Made by a program: the position numbers and the translations under genes. From positions 49,382 through 113,381 of the forward strand of contig JAPOIM010000004.1 of assembly GCA_029978905.1 (NCBI GenBank): DNA of 64,000 bases, read 5' to 3'. Every line of letters begins with the position of its first letter. Position 1 is the first letter of the stretch. This DNA is from Planctomycetota bacterium. Lineage in GTDB: Bacteria > Planctomycetota > Planctomycetia > Pirellulales > UBA1268. This document shows positions 48,201 through 57,000 of this stretch, one piece after another. A model generated the notes under the pieces. The model was not told the DNA's origin, searched no databases, and saw nothing but the letters and a program-made list of their open reading frames with translations.

Positions 48201-48273
48201 GCGAGAGGCCGGTAAGCGAGAAGACGGCCGACAGGCTGACGGCCCACGCTGCGCGAGAAAGGGTGCCCTGCAT
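45250..48273 (-). CDS. PVC-type membrane-bound dehydrogenase with HEAT repeats and heme c
   Basis: A 1,007-residue exported protein. Signal peptide about 1-28. A six-bladed beta-propeller sugar-dehydrogenase-like domain (about 40-380) has PLQINFDPQGRLWV, GDGVADHHTVFADGL, WGPDARLFFNQ and YVADWYNPIIQHGEVDF. A long helical HEAT-like region follows (about 390-840). The C-terminal PVC-type cytochrome has the heme motif C886-VK-C889-H890 and GRVGPDLTAIG. Such proteins are frequent in planctomycetes and probably oxidise sugars or alcohols outside the cytoplasm; the substrate is unknown. The ATG at 48273 is preferred to a TTG five codons upstream. It ends the seven-gene minus-strand run. Confidence 0.9.
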   Translation of the reverse strand: MQGTLSRAAWAVSLSAVFSLTGLSPARAQRDLTDIPEPDPVAERAAMTVADGYEVTLFAADPMIAKPLQINFDPQGRLWVSSSKVYPQIQPGEIANDTVTILEDRDGDGVADHHTVFADGLLMPTAVLPGDGGAYVANSTEMLHLADTDGDGKADTRRVILAGFGAEDTHHILHTFRWGPDARLFFNQSIYIHSHVETPSGVKRLNGGGIWRFLPRTLALDVFARGWVNPWGHVFDPHGRSLVTDGAGGEGIYYGFPGAAYQTAVGTPRILHGMNPGSPKYCGLEMIDGPHLPDDAQGTLITHDFRANRVSHFRLSESGSGFASEKLGELIHSSRVTFRPIDVKMGPDGAIYVADWYNPIIQHGEVDFRDPRRDREHGRIWRITAKDRPLTDRVDYTSLSNEELLGHLSSASGYDRDMARRGLWSRDPSDVRVARDRWAASLAGVGSDPEVDRLRLEALWLAQAIDRGSQDDIDLPLLKQLLASSDARCRAAAARVSVDWADRLEDPVAMLAPGVDDTSMLVRLETVRALAAIGGLQAAELVLHAVDHERDDALDYAIWLAARELESVWQPAVLAGSFDDGGRPERVLFAIQASQSGATIPWVVQLLNNRSQLTPAVIAEAENAIALYGTPEQSRLVFDVAVDRATPFERAEALLGSLLTATATRGTVPAGDLSGLAHLLHTDGGPLSVRAVEAVGVWGLTTLVEPVQVLAADADRPDWLQEAAIKALGRLPADASASSLAALADDATLTPGLRAAAIEALVASQPEAAARAAAALLATSPAEPVQDRLYRSFLSRRGGGDRLADALASSPALPRDVLIRGLAIASGTGVEQPRLTPLLESLAKGESPVTTAAMTAGDVAAFAAFVAEAGNAERGEALYRLEKLQCVKCHRVRREGGRVGPDLTAIGASSPLDYVIDSVLHPAKNVKEGYNTLVVLTADGRVITGIPVSRTEDELVLRTAEDKVVSIRTSDIDEESPGATLMPQGLIDGLSRQELADLVRYLSELGR

Positions 48274-48330
48274 GGATGCGGCTCTCAAGAGTGTGTTGGT
48301 CGGGTGAAAAATGGTGTGGTGAGGCGAGGC

Positions 48331-49341
48331 TCAGCGGATCGCGGCCACGGCCGCCCGCACCTTGGCTTCGGCGTCTTCCACGAGCGGGTCGAACTGCGGG
48401 ATCTCGACGGCGTTGTTGCCCTGTTCGTGACGACGGAAGAGGAAGAGGTAGGTCTCGTTGGCAGGACGCCAGCGGTGGAAGAAGAGCTCGTTTTTGGCAG
48501 CGACGAGCGTGCGGATCGCCTCGATCTCACGGTCGCTGGCAGCAGGAAGCGTGTGGTCACACGACTTCAGGAAGATGCGTGCTGCGGCCCAGTAGCCCGC
48601 GGGGGTAAGGTGCAGGCCGTCGACGGAAAATCGCGTGGAGGGTCCGTCAGCCTTTGGAAATGCGGTGAAGAGATCGACCAATCCTGCCTTGTTTGCGGAG
48701 GCGACCTCGCGAATGACCGCGGCATACTCCGCAAGCATGACGTTTCGCGTGTCGGCGTCTGGGCAGGTGGGGGCTGGGAGGAAGGGGGGCGGCGTGACGA
48801 GCACGAGCCGGTTCGGCGGTGGTGTGGGCTCGTCCGCAGCCGGACGAGTGAGGTCGCTACAGAGCTGCGTGAGTTGCTCACGGAAACGGGCGAGTCCGGC
48901 TTCTCCGGCATACGACTCATTGCGGCCATAGGCCACAAACGTCACGCTCGGCCTGAGTTCCTGCATCAGCGACATCAGTCGTCGATAGCCTTCGGCCGGA
49001 CTGTCGAAAACCCCACGTGACTCGGCCCACACCGTGTCGCCATTCCAGCCGAGGTTCCGAAACTCGAGGGCCATGTCTGGGTGTGAGGCAACGAGCGCCG
49101 TCTCGAGAATGCCCTGCTGGCCTTCGCGTTCGATGAACCCCTCACCCAGGAACACGACGCGATCGCCGTCGGTGAGATGCCAACTTCCCTGTGCGGCGGG
49201 CGCGGCCGTCTCCGCCGCGTTGAGACGCATGGGCCCGGTTGCGATTCCCGTCGCAGCCGCCGCGAGCAGAGGCATCGCGAGCAAGACTTTGCGGACAGGT
49301 CGCACCAACGAAAGGCAGTGTGTAGACATCAGTGGTGGCAT
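48331..49341 (-). CDS. SGNH/GDSL hydrolase-like protein lacking the block I serine
   Basis: A 336-residue exported protein (signal about 8-42). Block I reads DRVVFLGEGFIER: the nucleophile position of GDS(L) is Gly68 instead of Ser. Block II (NLGWNGDTV), block III (YGRNESYAG) and block V (DGLHLTPAGYW, holding the Asp and His) are retained. It may be a non-hydrolytic SGNH fold or use another nucleophile. Its gene lies 58 bases upstream of the PVC-type dehydrogenase gene; the same kind of pair is common in planctomycetes. The ATG at 49341 follows AAGGAG. Confidence 0.72.
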   Translation of the reverse strand: MPPLMSTHCLSLVRPVRKVLLAMPLLAAAATGIATGPMRLNAAETAAPAAQGSWHLTDGDRVVFLGEGFIEREGQQGILETALVASHPDMALEFRNLGWNGDTVWAESRGVFDSPAEGYRRLMSLMQELRPSVTFVAYGRNESYAGEAGLARFREQLTQLCSDLTRPAADEPTPPPNRLVLVTPPPFLPAPTCPDADTRNVMLAEYAAVIREVASANKAGLVDLFTAFPKADGPSTRFSVDGLHLTPAGYWAAARIFLKSCDHTLPAASDREIEAIRTLVAAKNELFFHRWRPANETYLFLFRRHEQGNNAVEIPQFDPLVEDAEAKVRAAVAAIR

Positions 49342-49461
49342 GAGAAAACTCCTTGGCGAAGATTCTACCCAACGGTCCCTGCGCCGCCGAGACAACTTCG
49401 CGGTGGCGGAGGCGGGCGCGGTGCCGCTCCCGGGGGTGAAGTGCCGAAGGCTTTTGCCAAC

Positions 49462-50886
49462 TCACTCGGCCAGCAGTTCGACGATCATGTCGTGAATGGC
49501 TGTGGCGTTTGCTTCGCCGGAGCCGACTTTGATCATCCTCACGACGCCCTTCTTATCGATCAGCACCGCGTGCGGAATGCCCGTCACGCCATACTCCGTT
49601 TGCATCGTGCTTTGGTCGGGCGTGATGACGGTTGGATGCTGCAGTTCATGATGGGCTAAGAACTTTTCCAGCATCGCGATCTCGTCTTCGTCGCTGTTTT
49701 CTGCTTCCGCTCGCGACGCACGGTTGGCCTCGTCGTCCCAGGTGTAGTTGTACTTGCGAGTCACGCCGAGAATTTGCAGCCCCTTCGGACCAAACTCTTC
49801 GTTCCATTCCCTCAGATGCGGGAACGTGGCGATGCAGGGCCCGCACCAAACAGCCCAGAAGTCGAGCAACACAACCTTGCCATCAAGGCTGTCGACACTC
49901 ATGTCTTTTCCGTTCACCCAATACTTGGCGTCGATGGTGGGTGCTGCCGTGCCTACCAACGCCGCGAGTTTCTTCGCGGATGCGATGCTGCTTTCAACGC
50001 GAGCAAGCATCGTGTTGTACTGTTCCGCAACGCGCTCGATCTCGGAGTTTCTCGCCGCCGCCGCCGTGAGGTGCGTCCGCGTTTCCTCGACCAGTGCTTC
50101 GGCCTTCGCCGGATCATCGCGGAAACTGGAGCTGATTCGGCCATACATCACGGAGCCATACATCGAAGCGATTGCTACGTCGGCATCCTCTTTCGCCAGC
50201 CAAGACTTCAGGAGGTCGGCCGCTTCGGAGTAAAACGCCTCGCGGGCTTCCGCGTCGGTGGCCGATTGAGCCGAGTTCACCAAGGCACTGGCAACAGTGG
50301 TGGCCGCTTCCGGAGAGTCGGCGTTTGCTTTCAGTTTTTCTTTCGCCTTCGCCAGGAACGTCGCGTTCAGTTCTGCAGCTTCGGCCTGCTTGCCCTGCGA
50401 CACAAGCAGCCGCGCCTTGATCGACGCAAGTGAAAGTTCAAACGTTGGTGGGGTCAGGGGAGCCGATCCTGCTTGGTCAGCAACCTCCCGCAGCACCCTG
50501 TCGATCAACGCCATCGCGTCGTCGGTCTCATTGGCGCGGGGAGCATACATGGCGGCCGTCGACAGGCTGGAAAGTGCCAGGCCGGGATTCTCCTTGTAGT
50601 TCGCTTCGAAGTCTTGCTTCGCGATCTGGTACGCCGACGTGAGGTCGCCTTTTCGAGCGAACCCGCTGAGGAGCTGTCGGCGGATTTGCGTCGCAGCTTG
50701 GGCGTCGAAGGTGCCGCCGCCGAGCAGCTTCTGAGCTTCTTCGAGCTTCCCTTCCTCAATCATCTCCATGATGACTTTCGCGGGATTCGCTTCGGCTGCT
50801 GGCTTCGGAGCATCACTGTCTTGAGCGAGAGCCTGGCCCACGAGCAAGAAACTGGCGAGCGTGAGCGTGCGGAGCGTGGTGCGCAT
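49462..50886 (-). CDS. TlpA-like thioredoxin-domain protein
   Basis: A 474-residue exported protein. Signal peptide 1-21 (ALAQ). A long helical region (about 30-310) with TPR-like character precedes a C-terminal TlpA/thioredoxin domain (about 315-474). The redox motif W-C348-GP-C351 sits in LLDFWAVWCGPCIATFPHLREW, and the cis-Pro loop is TGIPHAVLIDKKG. Probably a periplasmic disulfide reductase or a cytochrome c maturation-type oxidoreductase, which would fit the two heme proteins in this gene run. Specific partner unknown. Confidence 0.9.
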   Translation of the reverse strand: MRTTLRTLTLASFLLVGQALAQDSDAPKPAAEANPAKVIMEMIEEGKLEEAQKLLGGGTFDAQAATQIRRQLLSGFARKGDLTSAYQIAKQDFEANYKENPGLALSSLSTAAMYAPRANETDDAMALIDRVLREVADQAGSAPLTPPTFELSLASIKARLLVSQGKQAEAAELNATFLAKAKEKLKANADSPEAATTVASALVNSAQSATDAEAREAFYSEAADLLKSWLAKEDADVAIASMYGSVMYGRISSSFRDDPAKAEALVEETRTHLTAAAARNSEIERVAEQYNTMLARVESSIASAKKLAALVGTAAPTIDAKYWVNGKDMSVDSLDGKVVLLDFWAVWCGPCIATFPHLREWNEEFGPKGLQILGVTRKYNYTWDDEANRASRAEAENSDEDEIAMLEKFLAHHELQHPTVITPDQSTMQTEYGVTGIPHAVLIDKKGVVRMIKVGSGEANATAIHDMIVELLAE

Positions 50887-50984
50887 GTGAATACCTGTGC
50901 CGTTGCGGTTTCAGGAAAGGATCAGGAGTGCCGCCCGCCGCAGTGTAGCCAAATCAGGCCCGGGACGATGGGGTCGTCGTCTAC

Positions 50985-52082
50985 TCACGGAGCGGCTTTG
51001 GGAAGCGTGAGGTCTTTGAGTGCTGACGCAAGTTTCGCCTGTTCTTGCGGGTTTTCTCCAAGTTCATCGTGTTGCAGCGCTGGGAGCAGATGTTCCCACA
51101 CGAGGTCGAGCTGCTTTTGCATGTTGCCGGTCAGGGCGGTCATCACCACGACGGCGTTCTGCTCCGGCATGACGACGCAGAACTGACCGTCTTTGCCGTC
51201 GCCGCGGAAGGCCCCGTGACGGCACTGCCAGAACTGAAATCCGTAGCCCTGCCGCCAGTCGGGATTGCCGGCGCTGGGGGCTTTGTCGTTCTCGACCTGC
51301 TTGCTCGTGGCGAGTTCGACCCACTCCGCAGGGATCAGTTGCTCACCGTTCCATTCGCCCTTTTGCAGATAGAGTTGCCCAAACTTGGCGATGTCTTCCG
51401 TCTTCAGGTACAGGCCGTAACCGCCAATTGAGATCCCCTGCGGGCTTTGGTCCCACGTTGGCTTGTCGATGCCGAGCGGTTCGAAGAGCCGCGGTGTCAG
51501 GTAGTCGACCACCGTCTCGCCGGTTACGTGCTGCACGATCGCCGACTGCATGTAGGTGGCCGGTGTGTTGTAGAGGAAGGTGGTACCCGGCTGGTGGACA
51601 ACGGGCTCGCTCAGAAACCGCTTTGCCCAATTCTCGTCGCCCTTTGCCCGAGGCTCGGCGGCATGGCCGGTCGACATCGTGAGGAGGTCGCGAACGCGCA
51701 TCGCTCGGAGCAAGTCGGATGGCTCGGCAGGAGCCTCCTCGGGAAAGAAGCTGAGCACGGCATCGTCGATCGTGAGTTTGCCTTCCGCAACGGCAAGCCC
51801 CACGGCGGTTGAGGTGAAACTCTTGGAAAGCGACCAGAGGATGTGCGGCGTTTCGGCAGCCTCCGGAGCCCACCAGCCTTCGGCGATCACCTTGCCGTTG
51901 CGAACCAGCATGAAACTGTGCATCGAACGGATGTCGCTGTCGGCCGCTTCGACAAATGCCCGAATCGCCGAAGACGGCACGCCTTGCGATTCCGGCGTCG
52001 CGCGAGGAAGCGACGCGGCTCGCGCGAATGAGCCCGCCGCAAGTGTGCAGGCCATGACGAACGTCAGGATCGCAGTTCTCAT
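50985..52082 (-). CDS. Serine hydrolase, class C beta-lactamase family
   Basis: A 365-residue exported protein with a signal peptide (about 1-22). The penicillin-binding/esterase motif S84-LS-K87 is in HILWSLSKSFTSTA, and a Tyr-Asn motif lies in TTFLYNTPATYMQ. The last motif is GAFRGDGKDGQF, in place of the KTG/HTG of true beta-lactamases. Likely an esterase or peptidase acting on cell-envelope or small ester substrates rather than an antibiotic-resistance enzyme. It lies 98 bases upstream of the TlpA-like gene and 34 bases downstream of the FecR-type gene. Confidence 0.88.
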   Translation of the reverse strand: MRTAILTFVMACTLAAGSFARAASLPRATPESQGVPSSAIRAFVEAADSDIRSMHSFMLVRNGKVIAEGWWAPEAAETPHILWSLSKSFTSTAVGLAVAEGKLTIDDAVLSFFPEEAPAEPSDLLRAMRVRDLLTMSTGHAAEPRAKGDENWAKRFLSEPVVHQPGTTFLYNTPATYMQSAIVQHVTGETVVDYLTPRLFEPLGIDKPTWDQSPQGISIGGYGLYLKTEDIAKFGQLYLQKGEWNGEQLIPAEWVELATSKQVENDKAPSAGNPDWRQGYGFQFWQCRHGAFRGDGKDGQFCVVMPEQNAVVVMTALTGNMQKQLDLVWEHLLPALQHDELGENPQEQAKLASALKDLTLPKAAP

Positions 52083-52116
52083 CTGTCGTGTTCCAGGGTG
52101 GAGTTGTCTGGCAGCC

Positions 52117-53493
52117 TTAGGGGTTGGAGGTCGCCTGACCAGCGGCCATCTCGATGCCAGTGAGTTGCAGTTTAGCGTCAGGATCGAGGGTGACGGCGTA
52201 GAGGTCGCCGACCTCGAGGCCGATTGGTGAGGTGGCCAGCTGTGGGTTCATCGCGTGGAAGTCGCTGACTTGCAGTGACACCAGCCACTGCTCTCCATCC
52301 CAGCTCATGTTTTCGGCCGGAACGGTTACTTCAAACTTTCCCGCAAAGACGCCTTGCATCCGTTGGGTGGTCATTCCCAGACGAATGTTGGACGGCGCTT
52401 CCATCAGGCCACGGAAGATGATCACGGAGTCTGCACGGATTTCTAAAGGGCTCTCGTTCATCATCCAGGCAGCCACTCCGGCAGCGTACAGCAGCAGAGG
52501 CGATGTCACGCCTTCCTTCCAAAGCAGCGGGATGGCGGCAAGCCGCGTGGGCTTGGTGTTCGATGCGGGCAGAACCACTCCGTGACTGACCATGGCGGCG
52601 GAGTGCAGGTCGAGGGTCCACTGATGAGTAGGGAGGGGCTGGGGGGTGACGAGGGGTGTTGCCGAGGTGTCGAGCGAAAGCTTGATCTGCTCCCCGGCGA
52701 GGAGCTCGATGGCACCCTCGGTGAGCCGCCGGGTGATCTCTGCCCGGCCGCGGTGCACACGGATCAGTGAGTCGGTGGCCGAGGTGCGAACGTCGAAGAG
52801 GCAGCCCGTCGCCTTCACTGTGGCCGTGGGCATCTGCACGATCACGTCACCGAGGTGGCTATCCGGGCTCGGTTCCAGCCACAGGTTGCCTGCCACCAGT
52901 TCCAAACGTTGCTCGTTGCCCAGCGGCCTGAGCACCCGTAGCACGGAGTTGCCGGCTATGGTCAGCCGACCCCCAATCACGTCGGTCGTGATCCAGGCAT
53001 CGGTCGCTCTGGATTCCAGGGTGTCGCCCGGCCTCAGTCGCTGATCGTTGGGGATGGCGTCAAGCGTGGTACCGCTGGCTGAAAAGAGTCGCGTGGCGCC
53101 GACCGTTTTTACCACGCGTGCCGGGGGGAGCCGACCGAGCGTCCAGGCGGAGTAGCCGCTCGCGGTCACGATGATGGAGGCGATAAGGGCCATGGCAATG
53201 GACTGCCAGCGACTGACCCAGTGGCGCGACGAGGGCCTTGCCGGTTGGCAAAGACTGCCGAGTGAAGCGGCTGCGGGTAGCTCTCGCCGGCGTTCGAACT
53301 CACCGAGGCATACGATCTGTTCGGAAAGGTCACGAAGCAGACGCCTGGCTGCTGCGTCGTCGGCAAGTCTCTTGGCGACAGCGGCGTGCTCCTCTCGGGG
53401 AAGCGTGCCATCGAGATAGCGCAGCAGTTGTTCGATCAGTGCGGCATCGGGAGCGGATGCGTTGCTCGATGACGTGCGGTACGCGTGGTTCAT
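52117..53493 (-). CDS. FecR-domain transmembrane regulator (putative anti-sigma)
   Basis: A 458-residue protein. The N-terminal part (about 15-70), ALIEQLLRYLDGTLPREEH, resembles the sigma-binding helices of planctomycete anti-sigma proteins but has no zinc-type HxxxCxxC motif. A single transmembrane helix lies at about 98-117. A periplasmic FecR domain follows (about 130-270) with LRPGDTLESRATDAWITT and GCLFDVRT. The last about 190 residues match no domain I recognise. Its ATG overlaps the sigma-factor stop as TGATG, so the two are translationally coupled. Likely it transmits an envelope signal to the sigma factor. Confidence 0.82.
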   Translation of the reverse strand: MNHAYRTSSSNASAPDAALIEQLLRYLDGTLPREEHAAVAKRLADDAAARRLLRDLSEQIVCLGEFERRRELPAAASLGSLCQPARPSSRHWVSRWQSIAMALIASIIVTASGYSAWTLGRLPPARVVKTVGATRLFSASGTTLDAIPNDQRLRPGDTLESRATDAWITTDVIGGRLTIAGNSVLRVLRPLGNEQRLELVAGNLWLEPSPDSHLGDVIVQMPTATVKATGCLFDVRTSATDSLIRVHRGRAEITRRLTEGAIELLAGEQIKLSLDTSATPLVTPQPLPTHQWTLDLHSAAMVSHGVVLPASNTKPTRLAAIPLLWKEGVTSPLLLYAAGVAAWMMNESPLEIRADSVIIFRGLMEAPSNIRLGMTTQRMQGVFAGKFEVTVPAENMSWDGEQWLVSLQVSDFHAMNPQLATSPIGLEVGDLYAVTLDPDAKLQLTGIEMAAGQATSNP

Positions 53494-54017
53494 CAGGAGG
53501 AGCCCTCCAAGGCGAGTTTGCCTTCGACGCACTGCCGGAGCGTGAGGTGCAGGCGTGAGAGTCGCTTGTAGACAGCGTCAAGATTGAGCCCGAGCCGAGC
53601 TGCCACCTCGCCGCAGGCCAGGCCGTCGGCGTATCGCAGTCGAATCAGCAACCGAGCCTGTTCGGGTACCTCGCCGAGGCAGTCTTCGAGAGCGTCGGTA
53701 CGCACGTTGGCGTGTGCGAGGTTCTCACGTGCCCACTCGTCGTGAAGGGTGGTGATCGTGTTTGCCTCCAGAACGGAGGTTTCCTTCCGCCGTCGCCGCA
53801 ACCAGTCGATGCTGGCATTGCGGCAGGTGATGAACGACCACGACACCACGGCCGCGTCTGCGTCGAACACGGCCTCCGACGAGAGCGCCTTGAGCACAAC
53901 CGTCTGGAAGATGTCGTCGGCGGCGTGCGTGTCACGGACCACGAGCCACGCGGCAGCCGTCAGTTTTTGACGCCACTGCATGACCGTCGTGATGACGGCG
54001 GTCTGGTCGAGGGGCAT
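53493..54017 (-). CDS. ECF-type RNA polymerase sigma factor
   Basis: A 174-residue sigma-70 family protein with only regions 2 and 4. Region 2 includes AADDIFQTVVLKAL and SWSFITCRNASIDWLRRRRKE. Region 4 includes CLGEVPEQARLLIRLRYADG and the helix-turn-helix GEVAARLGLNLDAVYKRLSR. It would direct polymerase to a dedicated promoter set, probably including its own unit. It begins 5 bases after the stop of the di-heme beta-propeller gene and ends on the start of the FecR-type gene, a very compact three-gene arrangement. Confidence 0.93.
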   Translation of the reverse strand: MPLDQTAVITTVMQWRQKLTAAAWLVVRDTHAADDIFQTVVLKALSSEAVFDADAAVVSWSFITCRNASIDWLRRRRKETSVLEANTITTLHDEWARENLAHANVRTDALEDCLGEVPEQARLLIRLRYADGLACGEVAARLGLNLDAVYKRLSRLHLTLRQCVEGKLALEGSS

Positions 54018-54022
54018 CGCCG

Positions 54023-57000
54023 TTACTCCTTGGCCCGCACCAACTCAAGCACGATGGGCTGCGGCAGCAGGAGTGTGACCCGCATGGTGTCGGCATCGAG
54101 CAGTTCGTGACGAATCTGGAGCGTGAACTCATTGCCGTCGGCACCCGCGATGCCGAGCGACAGCGTGCCCACGCCACCGTCGTCGATGTTCCAGGTTCCC
54201 AGGAAACTCGCGCCAGAGGTATCGCCACCCACGTGGTAGACGTCGCCATTGCTGGGATTGACGCCAACCAAGGCGACCGACGGGTTGTCACCGCCTTCGT
54301 TGCGGACTTCAAGGAGCCGATTCGGCAGGGTCCAGCGGTAGGTCGTCTTGGCGATCGTGCCTCCCGTGGCTTTGTCGACCCAGGTGCCGATGATGCCCTC
54401 CCAGCCAACTTTCTTGAGGATGCCGGCCAGCGTGGTCGGCGTGTCGTCGTCCTCGTCGGCCTTCTGGCTGACAAAGAAGAGGAAGTCGTTGCTGGCCAGG
54501 CCGTCCGGGTTCTGCACCTGTAGCAGATGCATGCCGACGCTTGGAGGGTCGGCAAGTTCGACGGTGAGTCGGTCCCCGTCGATGGCCACCGTGCCGGCGG
54601 CCTTGTGGCCGTCAACCAGAGGCACCGCGGCGGCGTGCACATGACGCGCACTGGCGGTGACTTTCGTGTCGCCCACGGCGAGTTTTGGAAACCGCTGACG
54701 GCCCTGCCGCTCAAGCGGCCCGCTCGTCCAGAGCGCTGGCTGTGGGGAGGCCGCCGTGACGCCGGAACAGGCCCGGGCGGTGAAGGTGGCGACGAGTGTG
54801 CCCTCGGCGGCGGCCTCAGCGAGATCGCTTGCGGAGAATGTCCGGCCACGACCGCCCGTCTCTGCGTAGACGGCACGCTCGAAATCATCGCTGGAGTCGA
54901 CGGTGAACTGCACGGGCCTCGCCCCGTCGCCCTGGAGCCAGACTCCCTCCCCGGTGAGCACCACACTGCCATCGTGATGGGCCTGCTCAAGGCTGGCGAG
55001 GAGATCGAGCGACGCGCTGCCTTCGCCGCAAGTCTCAGGGTTCAGCGTGAGCTGACGGCCAAAGCCTCCCACGAAGCCGGTGCTCGCCTCGAGCACCATG
55101 TCCCAGACAGGGTTAAACCGCTCACGGCCCGCCCAAGAGAATTTCCAGACCTCCTCTTCGGGCGTGCCCCGCTCTGCCACGCGTTTAAAGAAGTCGAACT
55201 CAACCATGTTCAGCCGGCCCTGCGGCAGGATCAGCCAGCGGTCGTAGGCACCCCGCCAGGTCGGCGCGTCCATGCCCGTGCCAGGCGTGTTGGTGCTCAC
55301 GAGATGCGGCAGCCGGTGGCAGTCGCCGCAGACATTCGGCCGTGGTTTGCTCGGGTCGTTGTCGCCGTCGACATGAAAAAGCTTCATGCCCAGGCGTGCC
55401 CGCTCGGAGACGACGTTTGTGTAGGGCCTCTTCGGGGCCGGCGGATAGGGCACATCGAGCAGAAAGGCCGCCATCGCGTCGCGGTCGGATGCCGAGAGAT
55501 GCCCCTGCTTTCCTTCGTCATTTACGCTCGTGTCATCCTGATGGAGCATGGTGCTCGCCAGGCCGCCATCGATCAGGTGCCGCGTGCTGCTCTCGGGCTT
55601 CGTGGGATCGCTGTTGGCTGGCACGGCGACATGCACGCTTGCGCTGTTGATGCCGCCGTAGGGATCTCCGGGGATGCCGTCCCAGTGGTAGGGCTCGGTG
55701 TCGCGAAGGCCACGGCAGGGCATCGTCGAGCGGGGCATGATCTGCTCACCGCCGCTGACCACCGGAGTCTTCAGCACCCACAGCAGTTGATCGGTGTGGC
55801 CGTCGGGATGGCAGCTCGCGCAGGAGAAGGTGCGAGTGGATGACGCGGTGGCCGTGTGGAAGGCCCGCCGGCCTTGGGCGATCAAGGCGGGGGTTGGGTC
55901 GACGAGAGTGATGGTGTTGATCACGCGTGGTTCCGCAGGGTCGCGGAGGTCGATCAGCGAGACGGTGCTTGAGAACGCGTTGAGCACCCAGCCGTGCGTG
56001 AGTCGGTCGCGATGGTCGTGATCGAGGGCGACGCCCGTCGGCCAACTGCCGACGGCCACACGTCCGAGCACAGCCCCCGAGGTTGCGTCGACGGTAAAGA
56101 GCATGTCGGAACTTGCTGCTGAGGCCACGATCACGCCGCTCTGGTCGCTCACTGCGATGCCAAAGGGGGTGGCAAGCGCCTCGCCGTCTGCGGGCTGCTC
56201 GGGCGGGAGAGGCTCAAGGTCGAAGAAGCTGGGGGCGTCGCTCCCGGGAACCACCGTGGTGATCCGATTGAGAAAGGGGCGGTTGTCGAGCTCCGCCAGG
56301 CTGTGCGCCTTGGTGCCCGCGCGACCGTTGATGTGGTTGCGTGCGTCGGTCTGCGAGATGTACACACGGCCGGTATCGTCGACCGCCATGCCGTAAAGCA
56401 GCGTGCCAATGCCCGATACCGTTTCCACCAAGGCATCGCTCGCGGTGTCGAACACAAACAAGTCGCGGTCCGGCATCTCGGGATGCTTGATGATGTCGAG
56501 CACGGCTCCGAGCGAGAGCACGTTGTTGTTGCGGATGGAATGCTCCCACGCATCGAAGGTGACGAGGTCGCCGTCGATGGAGTCGCCCTTGCCGCCAGAG
56601 AGCTGCGTTTGGTTGTTGGACTCAAACGCGGCGACGTAGAGCCGGCCGTTGCGGACGGCGATGGCTCGCGGATCCTGGGCGGGTATCTCGAGGTGACTGG
56701 TGACCTCACGGCGGGCCACGTTGATCACGGCGATCCTGTTTTCTGACGAGAGGGCGACGTAGGCCTTCGGGGAACCGTCATCGGCTGAAGCGAAGGCAAT
56801 CCCAGCAGGCTCATCAAAACGAGTGGCTTTGGTGAGCGGATCAAAGTCTTGAATCGTGGCAACGACCGTAAGTCGCGTTGGGCTGTCCGCGACGAGGTCG
56901 ATCACGCTCACCGAATCGGAGACATGATTCGCGACCCAGGCCTCACGCCCATCGGGCCGCACGGCGACGCAGACAGGCTGAAGGCCAACCGCGATACGTT

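Noticed and set aside
50985..52082. Antibiotic-resistance beta-lactamase
   Set aside because: The protein has SxxK and a class C-like fold but lacks a clear KTG/HTG motif and sits in an envelope redox operon; esterase/peptidase-type activity is more likely.
54527..55843. 438-codon plus-strand frame opposite the di-heme cytochrome gene
   Set aside because: The minus-strand protein has CxxCH and beta-propeller motifs across the same region; the plus frame is Arg/His-rich with no domain pattern.
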